Assembly: GCF_030066895.1 (NCBI RefSeq)
Contig: NZ_JASJAV010000002.1
Coordinates: 248,001-312,000, forward strand
From: Breoghania sp.
GTDB lineage: Bacteria > Pseudomonadota > Alphaproteobacteria > Rhizobiales > Stappiaceae
DNA length: 64,000 nt
Direction of reading: 5' to 3'
Below, in pieces: positions 41,864-50,694 of this stretch. The notes beneath the pieces were generated by a model. That model saw only the letters and a list, made by a program, of their open reading frames with translations. It did not search any database and was not told the origin of the DNA. Numbering within the stretch: the stretch's first letter is position 1; each line of letters starts with the position of its first letter. The position numbers were made by a program, and so were the translations under genes.

Positions 41864-43207
41864 ATGACACTCTCGATCGATCAGCAGGATCTGGAAGCGC
41901 GCGCCGCACGTCTTGTGGAAGCCGCCCGGACCGCGGGCGCCGATGCGGCCGACGCGGTGGCGATTACCGGCCAGTTCCTCGGCGTCTCCGTGCGCGAAGG
42001 CAAGGTTGAGGAGACGGAACGCTCCGAATCCGACGGTTTTACCTTGCGCGTGTTCGTCGGTCAGAAGGTGGCGAGCGTTTCCGCCAATGCGCTGGACGAC
42101 CTGCCGAGCCTTGCCGTGCGCGCCGTCGCCATGGCCCGCGTCGCGCCGGAAGATCCTTATGCCGGTCTCGGCGATGAAACCCGTCTGGCCCGTTCCCTGC
42201 CTTCGCTCGATCTGCTCGACGAGAGCGAGGTGAGCGCCGACGAGCTGCGTGAGGCCGCTCTTGTCGCGGAGGCCGCGGGCCTTGCGGTCTCCGGTGTCTC
42301 CAAGTCCGGCGGCGCGTCCGCCTCCGTCGGCGTCGGCGGCGTGGTTCTGGCGACCAGCGCCGGGTTCAGCGGCTCCTACCTTATTTCCCGCCATTCGCTT
42401 TCCATGACCGCGGTCGCCGGAGATGGCACCTCGATGGAACGCGACTACGATTTCGATTTCCGCACCCACCGCCGCGATCTCGATGATCCGGTCGATATCG
42501 GTCGGCGCGCGGGGGAACGCGCGGTGCGCCGGATCAATCCGCGCAAGGTCGATACCTGCACCACCGCCATCATCTTCGAACCGCGTGCCGCGCGCACGCT
42601 GGTCGGGCACTTCGCGGGCGCGGTCAACGGGGCATCCGTTGCCCGCAAGACCAATTTCCTGTGCGATCAGATGGGCAAGCGCATCTTCGCTCCCGGCATT
42701 TCGATCACCGACGATCCCTTGAAGCCGCGCGCCACCGGCTCGCGCCCCTTCGATGGAGAAGGACTGGAAATCGCACCGCTCACTATGGTCGAGGACGGCG
42801 TTCTCAAGGCCTGGTTCCTGGACGGTCCGACGGCGCGCGAGCTTGGCCTTGAGACAAATGCCCGAGCCACGCGCGGCGGAGCGGGCACATCGCCGAGCCC
42901 CACCAATCTGGCGCTCGCACCGGGCGAGATGTCGCCGGAAGACATGATCCGCGAAATCGGCGAGGGGCTCTATGTCACCGACTTGATCGGCCACGGCGTC
43001 AATCCGGTTACGGGTGATTACAGTCGCGGCGTTTCGGGCTTCTGGATAGAGAACGGGGAACTGACCTATCCCGTGAGCGAGGTCACAGTCGCAGGCAATC
43101 TGAAGGACATGTTCGCGCGGCTCAGGCCCGCCAATGATCCGGACCTGCGTTTCTCCACCAGCGCGCCGACGGTCGCCATCGAAGGATTGACCCTTGCTGG
43201 ACGCTGA
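41864..43207 (+). CDS. pmbA: TldD/PmbA family protein (TldE subunit)
   Basis: Partner subunit of the TldD/TldE metalloprotease that trims modified peptides and degrades unfolded short proteins. 447 residues, intact. The family core is readable: GKVEETERSESDGFTLRVFV, FEPRAARTLVGHFAGAVNG, RSPFDGEG-like SRPFDGEGLE, NLALAPGEMSPEDMIREIGE, GHGVNPVTGDYSRGVSGFWI. It lacks the HExxxH zinc motif, as expected for TldE. The TldD subunit is encoded about 7.5 kb away (50695-52119). Overlaps the next gene by 14 bases. Confidence 0.93.
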   Translation: MTLSIDQQDLEARAARLVEAARTAGADAADAVAITGQFLGVSVREGKVEETERSESDGFTLRVFVGQKVASVSANALDDLPSLAVRAVAMARVAPEDPYAGLGDETRLARSLPSLDLLDESEVSADELREAALVAEAAGLAVSGVSKSGGASASVGVGGVVLATSAGFSGSYLISRHSLSMTAVAGDGTSMERDYDFDFRTHRRDLDDPVDIGRRAGERAVRRINPRKVDTCTTAIIFEPRAARTLVGHFAGAVNGASVARKTNFLCDQMGKRIFAPGISITDDPLKPRATGSRPFDGEGLEIAPLTMVEDGVLKAWFLDGPTARELGLETNARATRGGAGTSPSPTNLALAPGEMSPEDMIREIGEGLYVTDLIGHGVNPVTGDYSRGVSGFWIENGELTYPVSEVTVAGNLKDMFARLRPANDPDLRFSTSAPTVAIEGLTLAGR

Positions 43208-44081
43208 TACGACAAGCGCACCCAGCGCCGCACAGGATCTGGAACTGATTGCCGATGCTGCCCGCCAGGCGAGGTGGCTGGCGATGAACTATTTCGGTCG
43301 CGATCCGCGCGTGTGGAACAAGGAGAATAATTCTCCTGTCACCGAAGCGGACATGGCGCTCGACGACTATCTCGGTCGCGAGTTACGCGGTGCCCGTCCC
43401 GGCTATGGCTGGCTGTCGGAGGAAACGACCGACAACAAGGAATGGCTTTCGCACGGCCGCCTGTTCTTGGTCGATCCGATCGACGGTACGCGCGCCTTCA
43501 TTCGCGGCGAAGAGGACTGGATGGTGAGCGTCGCGGTCGTGGAGGCCAGACGGCCGATCGCGGCTGCCCTTTATGCCCCGGTCGTCGAGGATCTCTATGT
43601 CGCCACGATCGGTGATGGCGCGCGTCTGAATGGCTTTCTGATCGCCGTGAACGAGCGCAGCGCGCTGGCGGGTGTGCACGTGGCCGGGCCGCGTTCCCTG
43701 CGCGAGCGGGAGGCTCTTCTGGAAGCCGGTATCAATCAGGAACAGCCGATCCGCTCTCTGGCGCTGTGCATCGCGCTTGTGGCCGCCGGGCGGCGCGACG
43801 CGGCTATCGCGACGGCACGTTCGCACGACTGGGATCTTGCGGCCGCCGATCTTTTGGTGCAGGAAGCGGGCGGCCAGCTCACGGATCTTGACGGGCGTGC
43901 GCTTCGTTACAACCGCTCCGATGTTCGCCATCCGGCGTTGATCGCCTCCTCGCAGGTGCTCAGGAGCGCTCTGGAAGCTATCGTGCGCAACGCCCTGGAA
44001 GTAGAAGACACCGAACCCCGCGCATCCCGTGTCGCGGATTGCGGGGCTGGCCTGCAGGCATATGCCATTCAGGCAAGATGA
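43194..44081 (+). CDS. Inositol-monophosphatase-family protein, CysQ-like
   Basis: Probable 3'(2'),5'-bisphosphate nucleotidase. Metal-binding motifs are intact: ENNSPVTEADMALDDYLG, WLSEET, FLVDPIDGTRAFIRG, and HDWDLAAADLLVQEAGG. The first start is a TTG at 43194 overlapping pmbA; the usual N-terminal length supports it. About 295 residues; the last 35 (after IVRNALEVEDTE) lack clear homology. Same operon direction as pmbA and the DUF4170 pseudogene. Confidence 0.88.
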   Translation: MLDADTTSAPSAAQDLELIADAARQARWLAMNYFGRDPRVWNKENNSPVTEADMALDDYLGRELRGARPGYGWLSEETTDNKEWLSHGRLFLVDPIDGTRAFIRGEEDWMVSVAVVEARRPIAAALYAPVVEDLYVATIGDGARLNGFLIAVNERSALAGVHVAGPRSLREREALLEAGINQEQPIRSLALCIALVAAGRRDAAIATARSHDWDLAAADLLVQEAGGQLTDLDGRALRYNRSDVRHPALIASSQVLRSALEAIVRNALEVEDTEPRASRVADCGAGLQAYAIQAR

Positions 44082-44099
44082 ACTCAGGCAGGACGGATC

Positions 44100-44333
44100 A
44101 TGAGCGAATAGGATAAGCCCAACCAGTTGTTGCACCTCGTATTCGGCGGTGAACTGATCGAGATCGACAAGGTGGAGTTCCGCGATCTCGACAAGCTCGA
44201 CATCTACCCGAACTATGCCAAGGCATATAACGCCTGGAAGTCGAAGGCTTAGACCTCCATCGACAATGCGCATATGCGCTATTTCATCGTTCATATGCAT
44301 CGCTTGCTGGATCCGGAAGAACCCAAGGCGTGA
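44100..44333 (+). pseudogene. DUF4170 protein with two in-frame TAG codons
   Basis: Small protein conserved in Hyphomicrobiales. The frame from ATG 44100 reads MSE, TAG (44109-44111), DKPNQLLHLVFGGELIEIDK, VEFRDLDKLDIYPNYAKAYN, AWKSKA, TAG (44250-44252), TSIDNAHMRYFIVHMHRLLD, ending TGA 44331-44333. There is no frameshift. Relatives typically have Gln at the second TAG site (KAKAQ) and three more residues (V-G-I) after LDKLD, so a 9-bp in-frame deletion is also likely. The position between cysQ-like and acyltransferase genes is the normal one. Confidence 0.82.
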
Positions 44334-44609
44334 CCGGCTGAGCGCGCCGCGGCGTCTGGGCTCTTGCCCGCGCGCGGCCGGAACGCTATTGCCCACACCC
44401 ACCATCGTTAACGCGAGAAGATTTGCGGCGGGGATCTCTCCGCCGTCCGGGCACTGCGAACATGAAGTTCCGATTTCCTTGAGAGGCGCCCCGTCCTTGA
44501 AACGTTGTTCGATTGCTCGCCCGCACGGCCCTGCCGTGTCCCCTAATCTCGTCCGGCGGCTTGAACGCGCGTTCGTTGTGCAGATCGCAAGTGATCGTCG
44601 GGGGGGTGC

Positions 44610-45308
44610 ATGCTGAAAAGCATCGGGCGCAATCCCGCCGTCCTGCGTTTTGTCGGACGGATGCTGGCCCGCTACCTGGTCCTTGTCCGCAAGACCTCGT
44701 CGTTCAAGATCGAGCCGCAGGATCTCTACGAGCGATACGATGCGCACCGGCCGTTCATCCTCGCCATGTGGCACGGCCAGCATTTCATGATGCCGTTTGC
44801 CCGGCCCGATGACTGGGACGCTCGGGTGATGATCTCGCGTTCCGCCGACGGCGAAGTGAACGCGGTCGCCGCCGAAAGGCTCGGCCTCGGGCTGATCCGG
44901 GCCTCCGGGTCGCAGAAACGCCGCCAGATGCGCAAGCGCGGCGGCATGCGGGGATTCTTTGAGTCGCTCTCCGCTTTGGAGGAGGGCGCGATCGTCGCGC
45001 TCACCGCGGATGTGCCCAAGGGCCCAGCGCGCGTCGCCGGGCCTGGCATCTTGCAGCTTGCGAAATATTCCGGTTGTCCGATCCTGCCCGTGGCGATCGC
45101 TACAAGCCGCCATATCGATCTCGACACCTGGGACCGGGCGAGCATCAACCTGCCCTTCAGCCGGATGGCATTGACGGCGAGCGAATTGATCCACGTGCCG
45201 CATGATGCCGACGACGAGACCCTGGAGCAGGTGCGACAGGCAGTGGAGACCGGGCTCGATGCGGCGACCGCGCGTGCCTACGAATTGACGGAAAAAGGCC
45301 ATGGCTGA
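44610..45308 (+). CDS. DUF374 lysophospholipid acyltransferase family protein
   Basis: 232 residues, membrane-associated acyltransferase-like protein of the lipid A region in Hyphomicrobiales. Catalytic-type segment FILAMWHGQHFMMPFARPDD (H-x-Q rather than the common HxxxxD spacing), SADGEVNAVAAERLGLGLIR, and the DUF374 hallmark TADVPKGPARVAGPGILQLA. It overlaps the start of waaA by 8 bases. Probably transfers an acyl chain during lipid A or phospholipid synthesis; exact reaction not shown. Confidence 0.85.
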   Translation: MLKSIGRNPAVLRFVGRMLARYLVLVRKTSSFKIEPQDLYERYDAHRPFILAMWHGQHFMMPFARPDDWDARVMISRSADGEVNAVAAERLGLGLIRASGSQKRRQMRKRGGMRGFFESLSALEEGAIVALTADVPKGPARVAGPGILQLAKYSGCPILPVAIATSRHIDLDTWDRASINLPFSRMALTASELIHVPHDADDETLEQVRQAVETGLDAATARAYELTEKGHG

Positions 45309-46584
45309 AGCGGGCGGAGTCCTGCTCGCGGCCTACCGCCTCGCGGGACGGTTCTCCGTCGCGGGGCTGAAGCTGCTGCATGCCCGCCGGGTCCGGTGCG
45401 GCAAGGAAGATCCAGCCCGTCGCGGGGAGCGTTTCGGTGTGCCCGGCCTCTCGCCCCGGCCGGGGCCCCATGTCTGGGTGCATGCCGCCAGCGTCGGCGA
45501 GACCAATGCCGTGTTGCCGCTGATCGAGTGGCTTGTCGGACGTGGGCTGAACGTCGTCCTGACCACCGGAACCGTCACCTCCGCACATCTTGCCGCCGAG
45601 TGTCTGCCGGAAGGGGGCGTGCACCAGTACGTGCCCTATGACGTCGTGCCCCTGGTCGAGCGGTTTCTGGATACCTGGCGCCCGAAGCTGGCGATCATGG
45701 TGGAATCGGAGATCTGGCCCACCACATTCAGCGAGCTGGCTGCGCGTAACATTCCGACCGTCGTGGTCAACGGGCGCATGTCGGAGCGCTCGTGCCGCGG
45801 CTGGCTGCGGTTCGGCTCCGGCGCGCGCGGTGTCTTTGGCTGTCTCACGATGTGCCTGGCCCAGTCGGAGGCGGATGCGGAACGTTTTGCTTGTCTCGGC
45901 GTGCGCGAAGTGCGTGCGATGGGCAATCTGAAATTCGACGTGCCCGCTCTGCCCTACGATGAGGCGGCGCGCGCGGCACTCGCCGCAGAGATCGGCGACA
46001 GGCCAGTCTGGATCGCCGCCTCCACCCATCCGGGCGAGGAGGAGATGCTTGCCGCGATCCACAAGGCGCTACGCGAAACGGTGCCCGATCTCCTGCTGAT
46101 CTCGGCCCCGCGTCATCCCGAGTGCGGTCCGGAGGTGGCGGATGTCTTCGCCCGCGCCGGTCACGACGTGAGCCTGCGCTCGCGCGCCGAGGCGATCCGG
46201 GGCGGTACCGACGTCTATGTGGCCGATACGATCGGCGAGTTGGGGTTGTTCTATCGTCTGGCCCCCATTGCCTTTATCGGCGGATCGCTGGTGCCGCATG
46301 GCGGCCAGAACCCGATCGAGCCCGCCCAGATTGGCTGTGCCATCCTGTCCGGCTCCAATGTGCGGAATTTTTCGGGTATCTATCGGTCTCTGCGTGATGC
46401 TCGCGGCGCGCTCCTCGTGAAGGACGCGGCGGACTTGCGTGAGGAATTGACCAGGCTTCTGAATGATGACGCCGCCATTGCCGATCTCGCGGAAGCCGCG
46501 CGCGGATGCGCCCGGTCGGGACAGGGCGCGCTTGCGGCGGTGACGGAGGTCCTCGAAGGTGAGCTTGAGGGGCCGCTGAAATAG
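45301..46584 (+). CDS. waaA: 3-deoxy-D-manno-octulosonic acid (Kdo) transferase
   Basis: Adds Kdo to lipid A precursor at the inner membrane. 427 residues, intact. The N-terminal glycosyltransferase domain has VWVHAASVGETNAVLPLIEW with the catalytic Glu, LTTGTVTSAHLA and VESEIWPTTFSELAARNIPT. The C-terminal domain has WIAASTHPGEEEMLAAIHKA, ISAPRHPECGPEVADVF and FIGGSLVPHGGQNPIEPAQI. Ends in TAG. Co-transcribed with the acyltransferase and lpxK. Confidence 0.96.
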   Translation: MAEAGGVLLAAYRLAGRFSVAGLKLLHARRVRCGKEDPARRGERFGVPGLSPRPGPHVWVHAASVGETNAVLPLIEWLVGRGLNVVLTTGTVTSAHLAAECLPEGGVHQYVPYDVVPLVERFLDTWRPKLAIMVESEIWPTTFSELAARNIPTVVVNGRMSERSCRGWLRFGSGARGVFGCLTMCLAQSEADAERFACLGVREVRAMGNLKFDVPALPYDEAARAALAAEIGDRPVWIAASTHPGEEEMLAAIHKALRETVPDLLLISAPRHPECGPEVADVFARAGHDVSLRSRAEAIRGGTDVYVADTIGELGLFYRLAPIAFIGGSLVPHGGQNPIEPAQIGCAILSGSNVRNFSGIYRSLRDARGALLVKDAADLREELTRLLNDDAAIADLAEAARGCARSGQGALAAVTEVLEGELEGPLK

Positions 46585-46621
46585 GGTGCGCCCGGCGGGG
46601 CGAAGGAACGAGGATGAGCAC

Positions 46622-47641
46622 GTGCGGCGAGCACCCGAATTCTGGTGGCAACAGCGAATTTCGGCAAAAGCATTGGCCCTGGCGCCGGTGGCCTATGTCT
46701 ATGGCCGCATCGCCGGTCACCGCATGCGCAAGAAGCCTCGCGGCCGGGTCCGCGTCCCGGTCATCGTCGTCGGCAATTTCGTCGCCGGAGGTGCGGGCAA
46801 GACGCCCACGACCATCGCTCTTGCCAGGCTCCTGCGCGAGGAGGATCGCAACCCGGTCATCCTGACCCGCGGCTATGGCGGCGCGCTGGAAGGACCGGTT
46901 CTGGTCGATCCCGACACGCACAAGGCGGGCGAGGTGGGCGACGAGGCCCTGTTGCTGGCCGAAGCCACCCCGACCGTCGTCTCCGCCGACCGTGTGGCGG
47001 GAGCTGAGGCCGCGGTAAGTCACGGCGCAAACGTCATTCTCATGGATGACGGGTTCCAGAACCCGTCGCTTTTCCGCGATTTTTCCTTCGTCGTCGCGGA
47101 GGGGGCGGTCGGAATCGGAAATGGTCTGCCGATACCGGCCGGGCCGCTGCGTGCGCCGTTACGCGATCAACTGGTGAAGGCGAATGCGTTGATCGTGATT
47201 GGTGCGGGCGAGGGCGGGGAGAAGCTCGTCCGTCGCGGCGCGCGTCGCGGCCTGACGGTGCTGCGCGCAGACCTCACCCCGCGCCACAATCCGGACGTCG
47301 CCGGTCGGCGCGTGCTGGCCTTTGCGGGTATCGGCCGTCCGAAGAAATTCTTCGATACGCTGGAATCCATGGATGCGGAAATCGTCGAGCGTCGCGAATT
47401 CCCCGATCACCACGTTCTCACTACGGCGGAAGCGCAGGAAATCCTGACCACGGCGGAGGCAAAGAACCTCGTGCCGGTCACCACGACCAAGGATATGCGG
47501 AGACTGGAGGGGGCCGAGCCGGAGCTTATGCGCTGGCTTGCGGGGGCGGCACGTGTCGCCGAGGTCGATCTCGTCTTCCGCGATCCGCACCGGGTGCAGG
47601 AATCGCTGCACCACGTGATCCGCGATCATCTCTTTCATTAG
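46622..47641 (+). CDS. lpxK: Tetraacyldisaccharide 4'-kinase
   Basis: Phosphorylates lipid A disaccharide. The start GTG 46622 (VRRAPEFWWQQRISAKALAL) fits the family N-terminus and has GAGGATGAG just upstream. The P-loop GNFVAGGAGKTPTTIALARL, LTRGYGGALEGPVLVD, VGDEALLLAEATPTVVSADR and LMDDGFQNPSLFRDFSFVVA are intact. About 339 residues. Ends in TAG. Follows waaA by 37 bases. Confidence 0.95.
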   Translation: MRRAPEFWWQQRISAKALALAPVAYVYGRIAGHRMRKKPRGRVRVPVIVVGNFVAGGAGKTPTTIALARLLREEDRNPVILTRGYGGALEGPVLVDPDTHKAGEVGDEALLLAEATPTVVSADRVAGAEAAVSHGANVILMDDGFQNPSLFRDFSFVVAEGAVGIGNGLPIPAGPLRAPLRDQLVKANALIVIGAGEGGEKLVRRGARRGLTVLRADLTPRHNPDVAGRRVLAFAGIGRPKKFFDTLESMDAEIVERREFPDHHVLTTAEAQEILTTAEAKNLVPVTTTKDMRRLEGAEPELMRWLAGAARVAEVDLVFRDPHRVQESLHHVIRDHLFH

Positions 47642-47648
47642 GGCAGCA

Positions 47649-47684
47649 GGCCCATCCCGAAGGATGGATCTCGAATTTCGGGCC
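47649..47684. terminator. Hairpin between convergent lpxK and DUF2093 genes
   Basis: GGCCC...GGGCC outer arms with a smaller CATCC-cgaa-GGATG hairpin inside, in the 48-base gap between convergent genes. The sequence also recalls the ends of the dispersed repeat (CATCC...CGAAGGATGG). Confidence 0.5.
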
Positions 47685-47689
47685 GACGC

Positions 47690-47899
47690 CTATTCCGGAC
47701 GCATGCGGCTCATGGCGGCGGCGGCGTCGATATAGGCTTCCTGGCGTTCCGCGCTCCAGTATCTCAGTTCATCGAGCGGGATCAGCTGGCCCGTTACCAC
47801 GCAGCGCACGAAGTTGCCCGGCGAAAGAATCTGGAAATCACCGTCGAGATAACGGATGCGGGCTTCGCCGCCGGAGCGGGGGGATTCGTAGCGGTTCAT
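47690..47899 (-). CDS. DUF2093 domain-containing protein
   Basis: 69-residue protein MNRYESPRSGGEARIRYLDG..., with the family core DFQILSPGNFVRCVVTGQLI and PLDELRYWSAERQEAYIDA. The short conserved family is found near lipid A genes in Hyphomicrobiales; role unknown. Convergent with lpxK. Confidence 0.88.
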   Translation of the reverse strand: MNRYESPRSGGEARIRYLDGDFQILSPGNFVRCVVTGQLIPLDELRYWSAERQEAYIDAAAAMSRMRPE

Positions 47900-48108
47900 A
47901 AATCTAGCGCCTGTTGCACCGGAAAAGACCCGGTATCGTCTGTAGCGCGATGATCCGGGCATATGGTCAACCCTGGGTGTCGGGTTGCGGGTTTGTGCTC
48001 AAGGACGTTTCGCTTCGCTCGCGGACAAAGGAAGCGGTCCCTTCTTGATGGCGAAGATAGTCATGCGCGCCCGCCGTTGCTAGCGTAAACGGCTTGCATC
48101 CTGCCTCT

Positions 48109-49888
48109 TCAGACATCCTCACTGTGTTCGACCTTCTTGCGCGGCGTGCATGCATGCAGGATATCGGTGCCCGCGAAGAGCCCGCCGGTCAACTGCAATT
48201 GCAGTCTTTCGGTATCGCGTCGGCGCACGTCCTCTTCGATGGTCACGATTCTCTCCGGCGGAATGGCTAGCGCTTCCAGCGCCGCGCGGCCGAACAGGAT
48301 GCTGGATTCGAAGGTTTCGCGCACATGGAAGTCGACCCCCATCTTGGTGAGGTCGATGGCATGAGCCTGGTCGGTCGCCCGGCAGTAGATCCGCGCGTGG
48401 GGAAAATTCTCGCGCACGTATTCGATTGCCTTGTGCATGATGTCGTCGCGCTCCACGCACAACGCGATCACCGCCGCTTCCTCCGCCCCAGCCGAGCGCA
48501 ACACGTCGGCGCGGGTGATATCTCCGTAATAGACCTTGTAGCCGAGCTTCCGGGCGTAATCGATACGGCGGGCGTTGCGGTCCATGGCGGTGATCGAGAT
48601 GCCTTCCGCCGCCAGCATCTGCGCGGCAACCATGCCGAAACGACCGAAGCCGCAGATCAGAACGCTCGCCTTCGCCTCGTCGAAGCTTTCCACGATTTCC
48701 GGCGCAACGCCGCGTGCGCGCAGGCGCTCGGCAATTCGGTCGAAGACGGCGCAAACGATGGGCGTCATCATCAACGACAGGATGACCACGGCGATCAGGC
48801 CGGACTTCTCGTCCCTGCTCATCAGATTAAGCACCGTGGCGGAGGAAAACAGCACGAAGGCGAATTCACCACCCTGCGGCAGCGTGGTGGCAACCCGCAG
48901 CGCATCCGTGTTGGAGGCTCCGAAGGTCCGCGACAGGCCCCACAGCAGCACGCTCTTGACGCTCATCACGATGATGACGCCGGCAAGGATCAGCGGCCAG
49001 GCATCGAAGACGACATCGAGCGCGAAGGTCATGCCCACGGTCATGAAGAACAACCCCATGAGCAGCGAGCGGAATGGCTCGATATCGGCCTCAAGCGTGT
49101 GACGGAAGGAGGATTCTGCCAGCAGCACCCCGGCGATGAAGGCACCGAGCGCCATGGAAAGCCCGACCACATGCAGCAGCATGGCGCTGCCCAGCGCGAC
49201 CAGAAGGGCGGCGATCAGCATCACATTGCGCGCGCCAATAGGTCAGGAACGAGAAGAGTGGGTTGAGCCCGTAGCGCCCGACGAGCAGGATCCCCGCCAC
49301 GGCCACTGCCGCGATCGAGGCTTTCTGGCAGATCGGAATGTCGGACTCGCCGCTTCTCGGTGCGATCAGTGACACACCCGCCAGAAGCGGCACTATGGCG
49401 ATATCCTGCAGGAGCAGGATGGCGAAGGCGCGCTGGCCGTAGTTCGTCTGAAGCTGACCGCGCTCCTGCAGCAGTTGCAGGGCGAAGGCGGTGGAGGAAA
49501 GCGCCATGCCGAACCCGGCCACCGCCGCCACCTGCCATGTGTCGGCCACCAGATAGATGACGGCGCTCAGCACGATGCCGGTAAGGCCGACCTGTGCGAC
49601 GCCGAGTCCGAAAATATCGCGCCGCATGCGCCACAGCCGGGCGGGATTGAGTTCCAGCCCGATCAGAAACAAGAGCAGTACGACGCCGAGTTACGAGATC
49701 TGAAGAATGGTTTCCGGGTTGTGGAAGAGCGCTGTCCCGTGCGGTCCGATCAGAATGCCTGCGCCCAGATAGCCGAGCACTGCCCCAAGCCCCAATCGCT
49801 TCGCCAACGGCACGGCGACAACGGCCGTACCGAGCAGGACGATGGATTCCAAAAGGAAAGGGGGAGTGGCTTCCGTTGCCATTGGCAC
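48109..49888 (-). pseudogene. Kef-type (CPA2) monovalent cation:proton antiporter with TrkA-N domain, disrupted
   Basis: N-terminal antiporter domain (LGLGAVLGYLGAGILIGPHG, GVVLLLFLIGLELNPARLWR, MALSSTAFALQLLQERGQL, GLSMALGAFIAGVLLAESSF, LPQGGEFAFVLFSSATVLN), then a TrkA-N NAD-binding domain (VLICGFGRFGMVAAQMLAAE). Lesions: in-frame TAA at 49691-49693 after LQIS, and a frameshift near 49235 between FSFLTYWRA and NVMLIAALLVALG. Otherwise full length at about 590 residues. The second fragment (48109-49224, 371 residues) could in principle be made separately but would lack the first helices. Confidence 0.85.
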
Positions 49889-50025
49889 CTTCGAACATGA
49901 TCTAAAGGGATGCAGTTATGGTAGCAGACTAAATCTGTCCGGAGAACGCCGCGCGCGAGAATTATTTGTATCCCGCGCGCGCATTGCGTTGGAATGACGA
50001 AGCGGCAGAATTGTTTGAACGTCGT

Positions 50026-50680
50026 TCAGAACAGCCGTGCCCGCCGTTGCCGTGAGGAAAACGGCATGATGTCCTTCACCAGGGACAAGCCCTTGAGTTC
50101 CGTTTCGAGCGCGATCGCGTTGGTGTAGAAGATGCCGGTCGCCCCGGCGCGTCGGGCGCCGTCCACGTTCTGGCGCAGGTCGTTGATTAGGAAGGCGTTT
50201 TCGGGTGCGTGGCCGTGCAGGGCGCAGATCTTGCGAAGGACGGCCGGGTCTGGCTTGCGGGCGCCGAATTCCGCCGAGGATCCGAAAAGCGCGACCGCCT
50301 CGGGCGCGCACTCGGCAAAGGTCTCCTTCAGGAGGATCGGATTGTTGGTGAGGATCGCGATGTCGACGTGTCGCCGGAGACGGCTGGCAAGCGCGAAGAC
50401 ACGTGGCCTCGCGCGCACCATGTCGCGCCGGATTGCGACCCAGATCTCCCGGTCGATCTCGCAGCCGAGCCGCTCGCAGAAACCCTGGAGATAGGCGGCC
50501 CCGGTCGATGGATCGCCAGCCTCCGCACGGGCCTCGAAAGAGGAGTTGAAGATCGCCTCATTAGATCTCGCGCGAATCCCGGCCGCTCAGGGCCGAAAGC
50601 GCGCGAAGCCGGACGCCGGCGTTCTTGTCGTAGAGCACGCCGTCCATGTCGAAGATAACGAAGGTGATCGGGTTCGCCAT
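50026..50680 (-). pseudogene. HAD-IA family hydrolase, frameshifted
   Basis: ATG 50680 gives MANPITFVIFDMDGVLYDKN (motif I DMDGVLYD). A frameshift near 50560 (GAGATCTAATGAGG) interrupts the cap domain. The rest is intact: ARPRVFALASRLRRHVDIAI, LTNNPILLKETFAE (motif II), FGARKPDPAVLRKI (motif III), AFLINDLRQNVDGARRAGAT (motif IV). Stop TGA at 50026-50028. Substrate unknown. Ends 15 bases downstream of tldD direction-wise neighbour, same strand. Confidence 0.8.
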
Positions 50681-50694
50681 CTCCGCCTCTTTGG

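Noticed and set aside
3369..44252. Global reassignment of TAG to glutamine
   Set aside because: TAG is the final stop of many intact genes here (lspA, rsmD, MaoC, waaA, lpxK, coxA), exactly at the expected protein ends, and some in-frame TAG sites correspond to Glu rather than Gln. Frameshifts, TAA and TGA lesions occur in sister genes as well.
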